NCBI GenBank assembly: GCA_002448875.1
Contig: DKAS01000211.1
Span: 1-5,086 of the forward strand
Direction of reading: 5' to 3'
Source of the DNA: Proteobacteria bacterium UBA6920
GTDB lineage: Bacteria; Pseudomonadota; Gammaproteobacteria; SG8-11
DNA length: 5,086 nucleotides
A program made the position numbers and the translations under genes. Below, piece after piece: positions 1-5,086 of this stretch. Below the pieces are notes generated by a model. The model ran no database searches. It was not told where the DNA came from and was given only the letters and a program-made list of their open reading frames with translations. Numbering within the stretch: position 1 is the stretch's first letter; each line of letters begins with the position of its first letter.

Positions 1-198
1 CGCTGCATGAGCTGCGGCATGTGTTTCGAATGCGATAACTGCGTCATCTTCTGTCCGCAGACCGCGGTCAAGCGCACGCCCAAGGCGGAAGCCACCATGG
101 GCCGCTATGTTTACACCGATTACAACCGTTGCATCGGCTGCCATATCTGCGCCGACGTCTGCCCCACCGGCTATATCAAAATGGGTCTGGGCGAGTAA
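1..198 (+). CDS. dsrL: DsrL, C-terminal ferredoxin domain (5' partial)
   Basis: The reading frame is open from the first base and ends at TAA 196-198, giving the last 65 residues of a longer protein. It is a two-cluster ferredoxin domain. One [4Fe-4S] motif is C8-x2-C11-x2-C14-x3-C18-Pro and the second is C44-x2-C47-x2-C50-x3-C54-Pro. Two more cysteines (C2, C5) extend the first motif into a run of evenly spaced Cys, which I recall as typical of the DsrL tail. DsrL is a cytoplasmic iron-sulfur flavoprotein of about 650 residues, related to the small subunit of glutamate synthase. It is the NAD(P)H-linked electron partner of DsrAB and is essential for sulfur oxidation in A. vinosum. The flavin and NAD(P)H domains lie upstream of the window, so the call rests on this tail plus the dsrJOPNR genes that follow at once. 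A generic GltD-like oxidoreductase tail would look similar without that context. Confidence 0.88.
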   Translation, partial: RCMSCGMCFECDNCVIFCPQTAVKRTPKAEATMGRYVYTDYNRCIGCHICADVCPTGYIKMGLGE

Positions 199-203
199 CG
201 GCG

Positions 204-572
204 ATGGCGGGCGCGCATTTCATCTTACGGGCCCTGTTGCTGGCGGCGGCGACCGTCGCCGCGGCGCAGGCCGCGGCGCCGCTGCCGGATATTCCCAAGG
301 GCCGGGGCGAGAAATGCGTGGAAGACACCGCGCTGATGCGCACCAACCACATGGAGTTCATCCTGCATCAGCGCGACGAAACCATGCACAAGGGGATACG
401 CACCAGCAAGCACAGTCTCAAGGAATGCATCGATTGTCACGCGGTGAAGGGTGACGACGGGTTGCCGGTATCGGTGGAGAGTCCCAGGCATTTCTGCAGC
501 GTCTGCCACCGTTACGCGGCGGTCAGCGTAGACTGTTTCCAGTGCCATAATTCCAAACCCGAGAGCAAATAG
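204..572 (+). CDS. dsrJ: DsrJ, periplasmic triheme cytochrome c of the DsrMKJOP complex
   Basis: A 122-residue protein with an N-terminal hydrophobic segment (about residues 6-24, Ala/Leu-rich) that acts as a Sec signal or uncleaved anchor. It has three c-type heme sites: C75-x2-C78-H79, C98-x2-C101-H102 and C111-x2-C114-H115. DsrJ is the periplasmic triheme subunit of the DsrMKJOP transmembrane complex. In A. vinosum one of its hemes has unusual His/Cys axial ligation. Here the only cysteine outside the heme motifs is C38, in a conserved-looking stretch (C38-V-E-D-T, then M45-R, N48-H49-M50), so it is the obvious counterpart of that ligand; this is inference. The ATG at 204 lies five bases after the dsrL stop. 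No clear Shine-Dalgarno sequence is seen, which fits translational coupling. An upstream in-frame ATG at 129 would overlap the dsrL ferredoxin and put a charged stretch before the signal, so I reject it. Confidence 0.93.
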   Translation: MAGAHFILRALLLAAATVAAAQAAAPLPDIPKGRGEKCVEDTALMRTNHMEFILHQRDETMHKGIRTSKHSLKECIDCHAVKGDDGLPVSVESPRHFCSVCHRYAAVSVDCFQCHNSKPESK

Positions 573-574
573 AC

Positions 575-580
575 AGGTGG
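575..580 (+). promoter_or_regulatory. Ribosome binding site that decides the dsrO start
   Basis: AGGTGG lies five bases before the ATG at 586 and differs from the ideal AGGAGG at one base. It overlaps an in-frame GTG at 577 that could be mistaken for the start. The spacing supports the ATG, making the protein three residues shorter than the longest possible reading. Confidence 0.6.
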
Positions 581-585
581 CCGGC

Positions 586-1326
586 ATGGAACAAAACGAC
601 AATAATATCGATCAGTACCGGCGTCGCTTTCTCGAGCGCAGCACCGCGGTGCTGGCGGGCGGCGTGCTGGCGCCGGGCGTGTTTCTGCACGCCATTGCCC
701 AGGCTCGGCCCGTTGACGAGGCGGTGAGTGGCAAGGTGCGCTGGGGCATGTTGATCGACAGCAACAAGTGCAAGACCGGCTGTGACAAATGCGTCAAGGC
801 GTGCGAAACCGAAAACGGCCTCAATCGCACCGGCAATCCGCTGACCGATGCGCAGTGGATACGTAAGGTGAGTTTGAAGGACAAGCAAACGGGCCGCACC
901 GCGTCGCTGCCGCTGCTGTGCCAGCATTGCGCCGAGCCGCCCTGTGTCGATGTTTGTCCCACCGGCGCCTCGTTCAAGCGCGCCGACGGCATCGTGCTGG
1001 TGGACAAGCACATCTGTATCGGCTGCCGTTACTGCATGATGGCCTGCCCTTATAAGGCGCGTTCCTTCGTTCATGAGGACGTGACCGATCAGAAATCGTA
1101 TGCGCCGCGCGGCAAGGGCACGGTGGAAAGCTGCACCTTCTGCGTGCATCGTGTCGATAAAGGCGAATCGCCGGCCTGCGTCAGCGCCTGCGAGGAAAAA
1201 GCCATGGTATTCGGCGATATGAACGATCCGCAGAGCGAGCTTTCCCAGTTGCTGCGGGAGGTGCAAAGCACAGAAATCCGCGGTGATCTTGCGTTGAACC
1301 TGGGCGTGCGCTACCAGGGTATTTGA
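586..1326 (+). CDS. dsrO: DsrO, Tat-exported periplasmic iron-sulfur subunit of DsrMKJOP
   Basis: A 246-residue ferredoxin-like protein with a twin-arginine signal. R12-R13-R14-F15-L16 fits the RRxFL motif and is followed by a hydrophobic stretch to about A38, with likely cleavage near A38 or A40. Sixteen cysteines form four [4Fe-4S] motifs: C62-x3-C66-x2-C69-x3-C73; C112-x2-C115-x4-C120-x3-C124-Pro; C144-x2-C147-x2-C150-x3-C154-Pro; and C183-x2-C186-x11-C198-x3-C202. No cysteines are left over. This is the DmsB/NrfC/HybA-type electron-transfer fold. DsrO sits on the periplasmic face and is expected to pass electrons between the triheme DsrJ and the quinone-reactive membrane subunit DsrP. dsrJ ends 13 bp upstream and dsrP starts 16 bp downstream, and this trio is the diagnostic context. 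NrfC- or PhsB-like proteins share the fold, but the dsrL-J-O-P order makes DsrO secure. Confidence 0.94.
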   Translation: MEQNDNNIDQYRRRFLERSTAVLAGGVLAPGVFLHAIAQARPVDEAVSGKVRWGMLIDSNKCKTGCDKCVKACETENGLNRTGNPLTDAQWIRKVSLKDKQTGRTASLPLLCQHCAEPPCVDVCPTGASFKRADGIVLVDKHICIGCRYCMMACPYKARSFVHEDVTDQKSYAPRGKGTVESCTFCVHRVDKGESPACVSACEEKAMVFGDMNDPQSELSQLLREVQSTEIRGDLALNLGVRYQGI

Positions 1327-1342
1327 ACAGGGGCCAGGAAGC

Positions 1343-2581
1343 ATGAAATATCCCGTTTGTCGTGAAATCCGGGGCAACAGCCCGGCCTATATCACCCTGC
1401 TGCTGATTCTCGGTGCCTTGATCGCCGCCGGCCTGGGCGCGGCGCTTTACATGGAGCACGAAGGGCACCATGTGACCGGCATGACCAACCAGATAGTATG
1501 GGGTACACCGCACGTGTTCGCCGTGTTCCTCATCGTCGCCGCTTCCGGCGCCCTCAATGTGGCGTCTATCTCCTCGGTATTCGGTAAAGTAGTTTACAAG
1601 CCCCTGGCGCCGCTGTCCGGCCTGCTGGCGGTGGCCTTGCTGGTAGGCGGGCTGGTGGTACTGGTGCTGGATCTGGGGCATCCCGATCGCCTGATCGTCG
1701 CCATGACCCACTATAATTTCAAATCCATCTTTGCCTGGAACATCTTTCTCTACAACGGCTTCATTGCCGTGGTCGCCGTCTACCTGTGGCTGCTGATGGA
1801 GCGCAAGATGAACGCCTACAGCAAGATGGCGGGGATGGTGGCTTTCGTCTGGCGTCTGATTCTGACCACTGGTACGGGATCGATTTTCGGCTTTCTGGTG
1901 GCGCGCCAGTTTTATGATGAAGCCATCATGGCGCCGCTGTTCATCGTCATGTCTTTTTCCTTCGGTCTGGCCATGTTTATCCTGGTGCTGTTCGTCGCCT
2001 TCTGGGGCAGCGAGCGGCCGCTGGGCGAAGTTATTGTCGATCGTATGCGCCGTTTGCTCAGCCTGTTCGTGCTGTCGGTATTGTTTTTCGTCGCCATTTT
2101 TCACCTGACCAACCTGTACGCCACCGAGCACCATGGCATCGAGGCCTTCATCCTGCGTGATGGCGGCATCTATACCCAGATGTTCTGGTTCGGCTATGTG
2201 ATCATCGGTTCGCTGCTGCCGCTGGCCCTGCTCAACCTGCCCGGCGGCGCGCGCGCGGAACTGGTGGCGGTGAGCGCCGGCCTGGTGGTCGTCGGCGGCC
2301 TGGCCATGATGTATGTGATCATCATCGGCGGCCAGGCGTTTCCGCTGGTCATCTTCCCCGGCTACGAGGTCAGCAGCACGTTTGCCGACGGCGTGGTCAA
2401 CGCGTACAAGCCCAGTCTGCCGGAATTTCTCCTGGGTCTGGGTGGCGTGGCTTTCGCTCTTGCCATCGTCGCGTTCGCGGTGAAGATTCTGCGTTTTCTG
2501 CCCTTGAGCCTGGCCGACCAGGACGTGGATCCGCATTTCAAGGCGAATCCCGCCGCTGCGGCGGCCGCGACCCGGGCCTGA
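1343..2581 (+). CDS. dsrP: DsrP, NrfD/PsrC-type integral membrane subunit of DsrMKJOP
   Basis: A 412-residue, highly hydrophobic protein. I count ten membrane spans near residues 15-37, 56-78, 90-109, 130-152, 163-186, 197-221, 238-259, 279-299, 307-330 and 361-383. The D110-L-G-H-P-D-R116 stretch after the third span resembles the conserved loop of the NrfD/PsrC family, whose members exchange electrons between quinone and a partner iron-sulfur protein. DsrP is expected to pair with DsrO and join periplasmic electron flow to the quinone pool. It carries no cofactor-binding cysteine motif, as usual for the family. The C-terminus is a hydrophilic tail ending in a low-complexity Ala run (about residues 404-409), probably unimportant. 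The ATG at 1343 has AGGA at 1336-1339, closer than usual (three bases between). The gene sits between dsrO and dsrN with short gaps, consistent with one operon. Confidence 0.94.
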   Translation: MKYPVCREIRGNSPAYITLLLILGALIAAGLGAALYMEHEGHHVTGMTNQIVWGTPHVFAVFLIVAASGALNVASISSVFGKVVYKPLAPLSGLLAVALLVGGLVVLVLDLGHPDRLIVAMTHYNFKSIFAWNIFLYNGFIAVVAVYLWLLMERKMNAYSKMAGMVAFVWRLILTTGTGSIFGFLVARQFYDEAIMAPLFIVMSFSFGLAMFILVLFVAFWGSERPLGEVIVDRMRRLLSLFVLSVLFFVAIFHLTNLYATEHHGIEAFILRDGGIYTQMFWFGYVIIGSLLPLALLNLPGGARAELVAVSAGLVVVGGLAMMYVIIIGGQAFPLVIFPGYEVSSTFADGVVNAYKPSLPEFLLGLGGVAFALAIVAFAVKILRFLPLSLADQDVDPHFKANPAAAAAATRA

Positions 2582-2614
2582 GATCGAACTGCCCGCGCGC
2601 CGGGGCGCCGCCTT

Positions 2615-3991
2615 ATGGCCCATGTGCTGATTTCGGCGGCGCACAAGTCTTCCGGCAAGACAACCGTCAGTATCGGATTGTGTGCCGCCGTCAGCCGGCG
2701 CGGCACGGTGGTGCAGCCCTTTAAAAAGGGGCCGGACTACATTGACCCGATGTGGCTGGGGCAGGCCAGCGGTCGTGCCTGCTACAATCTGGATTTTTAT
2801 ACCATGAGCCGCGCCGAAATCGGCGCTACCTTCGCCGCCAGGATGGCGGGAGCGGAATTGGGTCTGATCGAAGCCAACAAGGGCTTGTACGACGGCCTGG
2901 ACCTGGATGGCAGCAACAGCAATGCGGCTCTGGCCGTACTGCTGCAGGCGCCGGTGGTGCTGGTAATAGACGCCCGCGGCATGACGCGCGGCGTGGCACC
3001 GCTGATTCTCGGTTACCAGGCTTTCGATCCACAGGTCAATATCGCCGGTATCATTCTCAATAAGCTGGGTGGCCGGCGGCATGAGAGCAAATTACGGGCG
3101 GTGATCGAACACTATACCGACGTGCCGGTGCTGGGCGCTGTATTGCACGACCCGGTGCTGGAGATCAAGGAGCGCCATCTGGGCCTGATTCCCAGCAATG
3201 AAAGCGCCGCGGCGGCGCGCCAGATCGGCTACATCGCCGATGCCGTCGCCGATCAGGTTGACCTGCAACGCCTGCAGGCGATCGGTGCGACCGCGCCGGT
3301 CGTGATTCCGCCACTGGCGGCGCCGGCGCAGACACATACGGGTCTGCGCATCGGTATCATGCGCGATTCGGCTTTCGGTTTCTATTATCCCGGCGACCTG
3401 GATGCGATGCGTGCCGCCGGTGTCGAACTGGTCTTTATCAACGCCCTGAGCGATCCGGTCTTGCCGGCGGTCGATGGTTTGTTCATCGGGGGCGGGTTTC
3501 CCGAAACCCATTTGCCGGCGCTGCACGCCAACAGCGGCTTGCGCTCCAGTCTGCGCCAGGCGATAGACGGCGGGTTGCCGGTCTACGCCGAGTGCGGCGG
3601 GCTGATGTATCTGTGCCGGCGGATCAGCTGGCGCGGTGACAGCCGTGAAATGGTGGGCGCGCTGCCGGCCGACGTGGTGATGACCGACACGCCCAAGGGG
3701 CGAGGCTATGTGCGCCTGCAGGGCAGCGTGCAGCATCCCTGGCCGGGGATGGCGGCGACGGAAATCGCCGCCCATGAGTTTCACTATTCGACTCTGGAGA
3801 ATCTCGATCCGGGCCTGCAATTCGCCTATGCGGTGCGGCGCGGTACCGGTATCGACGGCCGGCACGACGGTCTGATCTACAGGAATGTACTGGCGTCCTA
3901 TACCCATCTGCGCGATACCGGGCTGTGTCATTGGGTGGGACATTTTCTCGACTTTGTGGCGTCGCGGACGGTTCGTCGGGCGCGGAACTAG
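2615..3991 (+). CDS. dsrN: DsrN, CbiA/CobB-like glutamine-dependent amidase (siroheme amidation)
   Basis: A 458-residue two-domain protein, about the same length as cobyrinate a,c-diamide synthase (CbiA/CobB). The N-terminal ATP-dependent domain starts with a P-loop, A9-H-K-S-S-G14-K15-T16, followed by P35-F-K-K-G-P-D-Y-I-D44-P, a CbiA hallmark. The C-terminal half is a class I-type glutamine amidotransferase domain. It has G292-G-G-F-P-E297, the presumed nucleophile C327 in Y324-A-E-C-G-G, and H390 in H387-E-F-H-Y-S as the likely catalytic His. The family uses ATP and glutamine to amidate tetrapyrrole carboxylates. In dsr clusters DsrN is thought to make the siroheme amide of DsrAB, rather than act in cobalamin synthesis, and no cob/cbi genes are present here. 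The usual CbiA E-G-V-M-G-L-(F/Y)-D-G motif reads E86-A-N-K-G-L-Y-D-G94, which may mark the different substrate. The ATG at 2615 has only a weak GGGG (2602-2605) upstream. Confidence 0.92.
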   Translation: MAHVLISAAHKSSGKTTVSIGLCAAVSRRGTVVQPFKKGPDYIDPMWLGQASGRACYNLDFYTMSRAEIGATFAARMAGAELGLIEANKGLYDGLDLDGSNSNAALAVLLQAPVVLVIDARGMTRGVAPLILGYQAFDPQVNIAGIILNKLGGRRHESKLRAVIEHYTDVPVLGAVLHDPVLEIKERHLGLIPSNESAAAARQIGYIADAVADQVDLQRLQAIGATAPVVIPPLAAPAQTHTGLRIGIMRDSAFGFYYPGDLDAMRAAGVELVFINALSDPVLPAVDGLFIGGGFPETHLPALHANSGLRSSLRQAIDGGLPVYAECGGLMYLCRRISWRGDSREMVGALPADVVMTDTPKGRGYVRLQGSVQHPWPGMAATEIAAHEFHYSTLENLDPGLQFAYAVRRGTGIDGRHDGLIYRNVLASYTHLRDTGLCHWVGHFLDFVASRTVRRARN

Positions 3992-3994
3992 AGG
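3991..3994 (+). promoter_or_regulatory. Ribosome binding site of dsrR, overlapping the dsrN stop
   Basis: GAGG shares its first base with the last base of the dsrN TAG stop and lies eight bases before the dsrR ATG at 4003. It supports 4003 as the start over the upstream in-frame ATG at 3925, which would overlap dsrN by about 67 bp. It suggests the two genes are translationally coupled. Confidence 0.55.
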
Positions 3995-4002
3995 CATTGG
4001 CT

Positions 4003-4314
4003 ATGATTAAATTGAGTAAAGCGGCGGCGGAGCAGATCAAGAAAGTGGCACAGGACAGCGGGGCGGCGCAGCTGGCCTTGCGCATTGCCGCGAAAGTCGA
4101 ACCGGATGGCTCCTATGAGTACGGCATGGGCTTTGACGAACCGGCCGCCAATGACAAGCGTGTGCAGCTGGAGGGCGTGGATATCGTGGTGTCGCCACTT
4201 TGCGCCGATCTGCTGGAGGATGCTGTGCTCGATTATGTGGCGCTGGAGGACGGATCCATGGATTTTATTTTCTTCAATCCCAACGATCCCAGCCACAAAC
4301 AACCCAAAGGCTAG
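4003..4314 (+). CDS. dsrR: DsrR, A-type (IscA-like) protein lacking the cluster-binding cysteines
   Basis: A 103-residue protein with the A-type carrier fold pattern: an N-terminal helix, then L26-R-I-A-A-K-V and Y38-E-Y-G-M-G-F-D-E, matching the IscA core. IscA/ErpA proteins bind iron or Fe-S through one Cys near residue 35 and a Cys-Gly-Cys near the C-terminus. Neither is present. Residues 33-37 are E-P-D-G-S, and the tail runs F90-F-N-P-N-D-P-S-H-K without cysteine. The only cysteine, C67, is elsewhere. Loss of all three ligands is exactly what was described for A. vinosum DsrR, which is needed for efficient sulfur oxidation and was proposed to act at a post-transcriptional level on Dsr production. 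It is therefore unlikely to be an ordinary Fe-S carrier. dsrN ends 11 bp upstream. The next gene is 106 bp away, so dsrR may be the last gene of the operon. Confidence 0.92.
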   Translation: MIKLSKAAAEQIKKVAQDSGAAQLALRIAAKVEPDGSYEYGMGFDEPAANDKRVQLEGVDIVVSPLCADLLEDAVLDYVALEDGSMDFIFFNPNDPSHKQPKG

Positions 4315-4354
4315 TACAGGCGGGTTGATCGCCGGCTAGTGCGGCATTTCACTG

Positions 4355-4389
4355 TCGCCCCGGGTGATTGATGGCCGCGGCCAGGGCGA
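4355..4389 (+). terminator. Possible hairpin after dsrR, around a 12-bp palindrome
   Basis: The 106-bp gap between dsrR and the cupin gene holds an imperfect inverted repeat. Arm 4355-4363 (TCGCCCCGG) pairs with 4381-4389 (CCAGGGCGA) except at one C/A mismatch. Overlapping it is a perfect 12-bp palindrome, TGGCCGCGGCCA, at 4372-4383. The two pairings are mutually exclusive in part. No T-tract follows directly, so an intrinsic terminator is unproven; attenuation, an operator, or chance in GC-rich DNA are alternatives. No convincing -35/-10 pair for the cupin gene is seen in the gap. Confidence 0.25.
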
Positions 4390-4408
4390 TGGGACAACCG
4401 TTTAACAC

Positions 4409-4414
4409 AGGGAG
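4409..4414 (+). promoter_or_regulatory. Ribosome binding site supporting the GTG start of the cupin gene
   Basis: AGGGAG lies six bases before GTG 4421. It supports GTG as the initiation codon, because the first in-frame ATG (residue 32) falls after the Y24-P-P-P-F28 segment, which appears to belong to the conserved N-terminal part of the family. Confidence 0.55.
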
Positions 4415-4420
4415 ATTGCT

Positions 4421-4900
4421 GTGACTGATAAACCCGTTCCATCCGCCGTGCTGGCCACGGATGTGACGCCACGCACCACGCCTTCTGTATATCCGCCACC
4501 CTTCGCCGCACGCATGGCCGGTCGGGAAAAACGCCAGCTGGGCGAGGTCTTCGGTCTGGTCAATTTCGGGGTGAATCTCACTCGCCTGGCACCGGGGGCA
4601 ATGTCTGCCTTGCGCCATGCGCATAGCCGGCAGGACGAGTTCATTTATGTGTTGCAGGGCACGCCCACCTTGTACAGTGATTTGGGAAAACTGATACTGG
4701 CGCCCGGCATGTGTTCGGGAGTGCGGGCGGGCAGCGGCAATGCCTGCCAGCTGGTCAATGAAAGCGATGCCGAGGTGCTGTATCTGGAAATAGGCGATCG
4801 CAGTCCCGACGACCAGGTGGACTATCCGGACGACGACCTGCGGGCAGCGCTGGTGGACGGACAATGGTGCTTTTCCCACAAGGACGGCGCACCGTATTGA
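4421..4900 (+). CDS. Small single-domain cupin protein of unknown substrate
   Basis: A 159-residue cupin-2 barrel protein, without signal peptide or membrane segment, so presumably cytoplasmic. The first cupin motif is clear: G59, then H66-A-H68, E73 and G80 (HxH-x4-E-x6-G), which supplies three of the usual metal ligands. The second motif falls at P95-G96 and G104-S-G-N-A-C-Q-L-V-N113. There the ligand four residues before Asn, normally His, is C109. The Y24-P-P-P-F28 start, the L122-E-I-G-D-R-S-P-D-D stretch and the H153-K-D-G-A-P-Y end resemble a widespread family of uncharacterised proteobacterial cupins; this is recalled, not searched. Such proteins include isomerases, dioxygenases and sugar-binding proteins, so no reaction can be assigned. 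It starts 106 bp after dsrR on the same strand, in the place dsrS has in A. vinosum, but it is not DsrS-like. It may be co-transcribed with dsr or be an unrelated neighbour. Confidence 0.82.
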   Translation: MTDKPVPSAVLATDVTPRTTPSVYPPPFAARMAGREKRQLGEVFGLVNFGVNLTRLAPGAMSALRHAHSRQDEFIYVLQGTPTLYSDLGKLILAPGMCSGVRAGSGNACQLVNESDAEVLYLEIGDRSPDDQVDYPDDDLRAALVDGQWCFSHKDGAPY

Positions 4901-4935
4901 AGTGTGGTCCGGTCCGGCAAGCGGGTGAGGTCACC

Positions 4936-4963
4936 GCGTTCCGGGTCCGTGTTCCCGAAGCGC
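4936..4963. terminator. Possible bidirectional terminator between convergent genes
   Basis: In the 98-bp gap between the converging cupin and djlA-like genes, 4936-4945 (GCGTTCCGGG) can pair with 4954-4963 (CCCGAAGCGC) across an 8-base loop. Read on the + strand, the stem has one G-U pair and one C/A mismatch. No T-run follows on either strand, so it is not a textbook intrinsic terminator. The position between converging stops is the main support. Confidence 0.3.
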
Positions 4964-4998
4964 ATAGTCGTCGCGCAGGCCGAGATACTGCCCGGGAC

Positions 4999-5086
4999 TC
5001 AGGCGGATTTGCGCGCTTCCAGTATGGTGTCGTAGGCGGCGCGTATTTCCTGGGTTTTCTCCGTGGCCAGTTTCATCATTTCTTCC
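4999..5086 (-). CDS. djlA: DjlA-like J-domain co-chaperone, C-terminal tail (5' partial)
   Basis: On the minus strand a frame open from the window edge ends at TGA (4999-5001), giving 28 residues: E-E-M-M-K-L-A, T-E-K-T-Q-E-I, R-A-A-Y-D-T-I-L-E-A-R and the end K-S-A. This matches the last helix of a C-terminal J domain. In DjlA (a TerB-like membrane-anchored DnaJ homologue) the corresponding segment is recalled as P-E-M-M-E-M-A followed by K-A-Q-E-I-Q-Q-A-Y-E-L-I. DjlA stimulates the ATPase of DnaK through its J domain and is anchored by an N-terminal membrane helix, both outside the window. The gene converges on the cupin gene and is probably unrelated to sulfur oxidation. Another J-domain protein with a terminal J domain is possible, because so little is visible and the HPD motif is not included. 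Confidence 0.72.
   Translation of the reverse strand, partial: EEMMKLATEKTQEIRAAYDTILEARKSA

Noticed and set aside
577..585. GTG at 577 as start of dsrO.
   Set aside because: It falls inside the AGGTGG ribosome binding site that is well placed for ATG 586, and it adds only three residues with no conserved content.
523..1377. A 284-codon minus-strand open frame opposite dsrO.
   Set aside because: Antisense shadow of the ferredoxin gene; its composition is unlike a natural protein and it runs across gene boundaries.
1181..3082. A 633-codon open frame on the minus strand opposite dsrP and parts of dsrO and dsrN.
   Set aside because: It is rich in Gln, His, Arg and Gly with no recognisable domain, and lies antisense to three well-identified genes. 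In GC-rich DNA with strong codon-position bias such long antisense frames are common by-products.
3092..3997. A 301-codon minus-strand open frame opposite dsrN.
   Set aside because: Antisense to a complete, motif-rich CbiA-like gene, with low-complexity Arg/His/Gln content and no domain.
4309..4340. GGCTAGT repeated at 4309-4315 and 4334-4340.
   Set aside because: A seven-base direct repeat, one copy containing the dsrR stop; too short to suggest an insertion footprint or att site.
4325..4353. TTGATC with a poor -10 (TTCACT) 17 bases downstream as a cupin promoter.
   Set aside because: The -10 element matches the consensus badly and this pairing would be expected by chance.
4349..4879. A 176-codon minus-strand open frame opposite the cupin gene.
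   Set aside because: The + strand frame carries the cupin motifs and a good ribosome binding site; the minus frame shows no family features.
4906..4917. GGTCC tandem repeat after the cupin stop.
   Set aside because: Only two copies of five bases; no evidence for a repeat element or regulator site.
1..5086. Search for CRISPR arrays, tRNA or rRNA genes, insertion sequences and phage genes.
   Set aside because: No repeat-spacer pattern, structured RNA gene, transposase or terminal inverted repeat was seen; coding genes fill almost all of the window.

Overview
This window carries the downstream half of a dissimilatory sulfite reductase (dsr) gene cluster of the kind found in sulfur-oxidizing bacteria. 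In order on the + strand it holds the last 65 residues of DsrL, then complete dsrJ, dsrO, dsrP, dsrN and dsrR. The order L-J-O-P-N-R matches the published Allochromatium vinosum cluster (dsrABEFHCMKLJOPNRS). The presence of dsrL inside the cluster, together with dsrR, points to a sulfur oxidizer using Dsr in the oxidative direction rather than a sulfate reducer. The DNA is GC-rich (about 60% by eye), and a djlA-type gene closes the window. Together these suggest a gammaproteobacterium of the purple or colourless sulfur bacteria type; the genus cannot be named from this sequence.

Layout: 1-198 is the DsrL C-terminal ferredoxin domain. 204-572 is DsrJ (exported triheme cytochrome c), 586-1326 is DsrO (Tat-exported 4x[4Fe-4S] protein) and 1343-2581 is DsrP (10-helix NrfD-type quinone-interacting membrane protein). 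These three are parts of the DsrMKJOP membrane complex. 2615-3991 is DsrN (CbiA/CobB-like amidase, thought to act on siroheme) and 4003-4314 is DsrR (IscA-like, without the iron-sulfur cysteines). The genes are separated by 5, 13, 16, 33 and 11 bp, so they are almost certainly one transcription unit. After a 106-bp gap comes a small cupin protein (4421-4900, GTG start), where A. vinosum has dsrS. A 98-bp convergent gap follows, then the C-terminal tail of a minus-strand DjlA-like J-domain co-chaperone (4999-5086).

How the genes work together (from knowledge of the family): DsrAB, encoded upstream outside the window, is the siroheme enzyme that handles sulfur at the sulfide/sulfite level. DsrN is thought to amidate its siroheme and DsrR is needed for proper Dsr function. 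DsrL exchanges electrons between DsrAB and NAD(P)H in the cytoplasm. DsrJ and DsrO on the periplasmic side, with DsrP in the membrane, link the cytoplasmic sulfur chemistry to the quinone pool and periplasm.

No wholly new system is visible. The least explained element is the cupin gene, whose second metal motif has Cys where the family normally has His.
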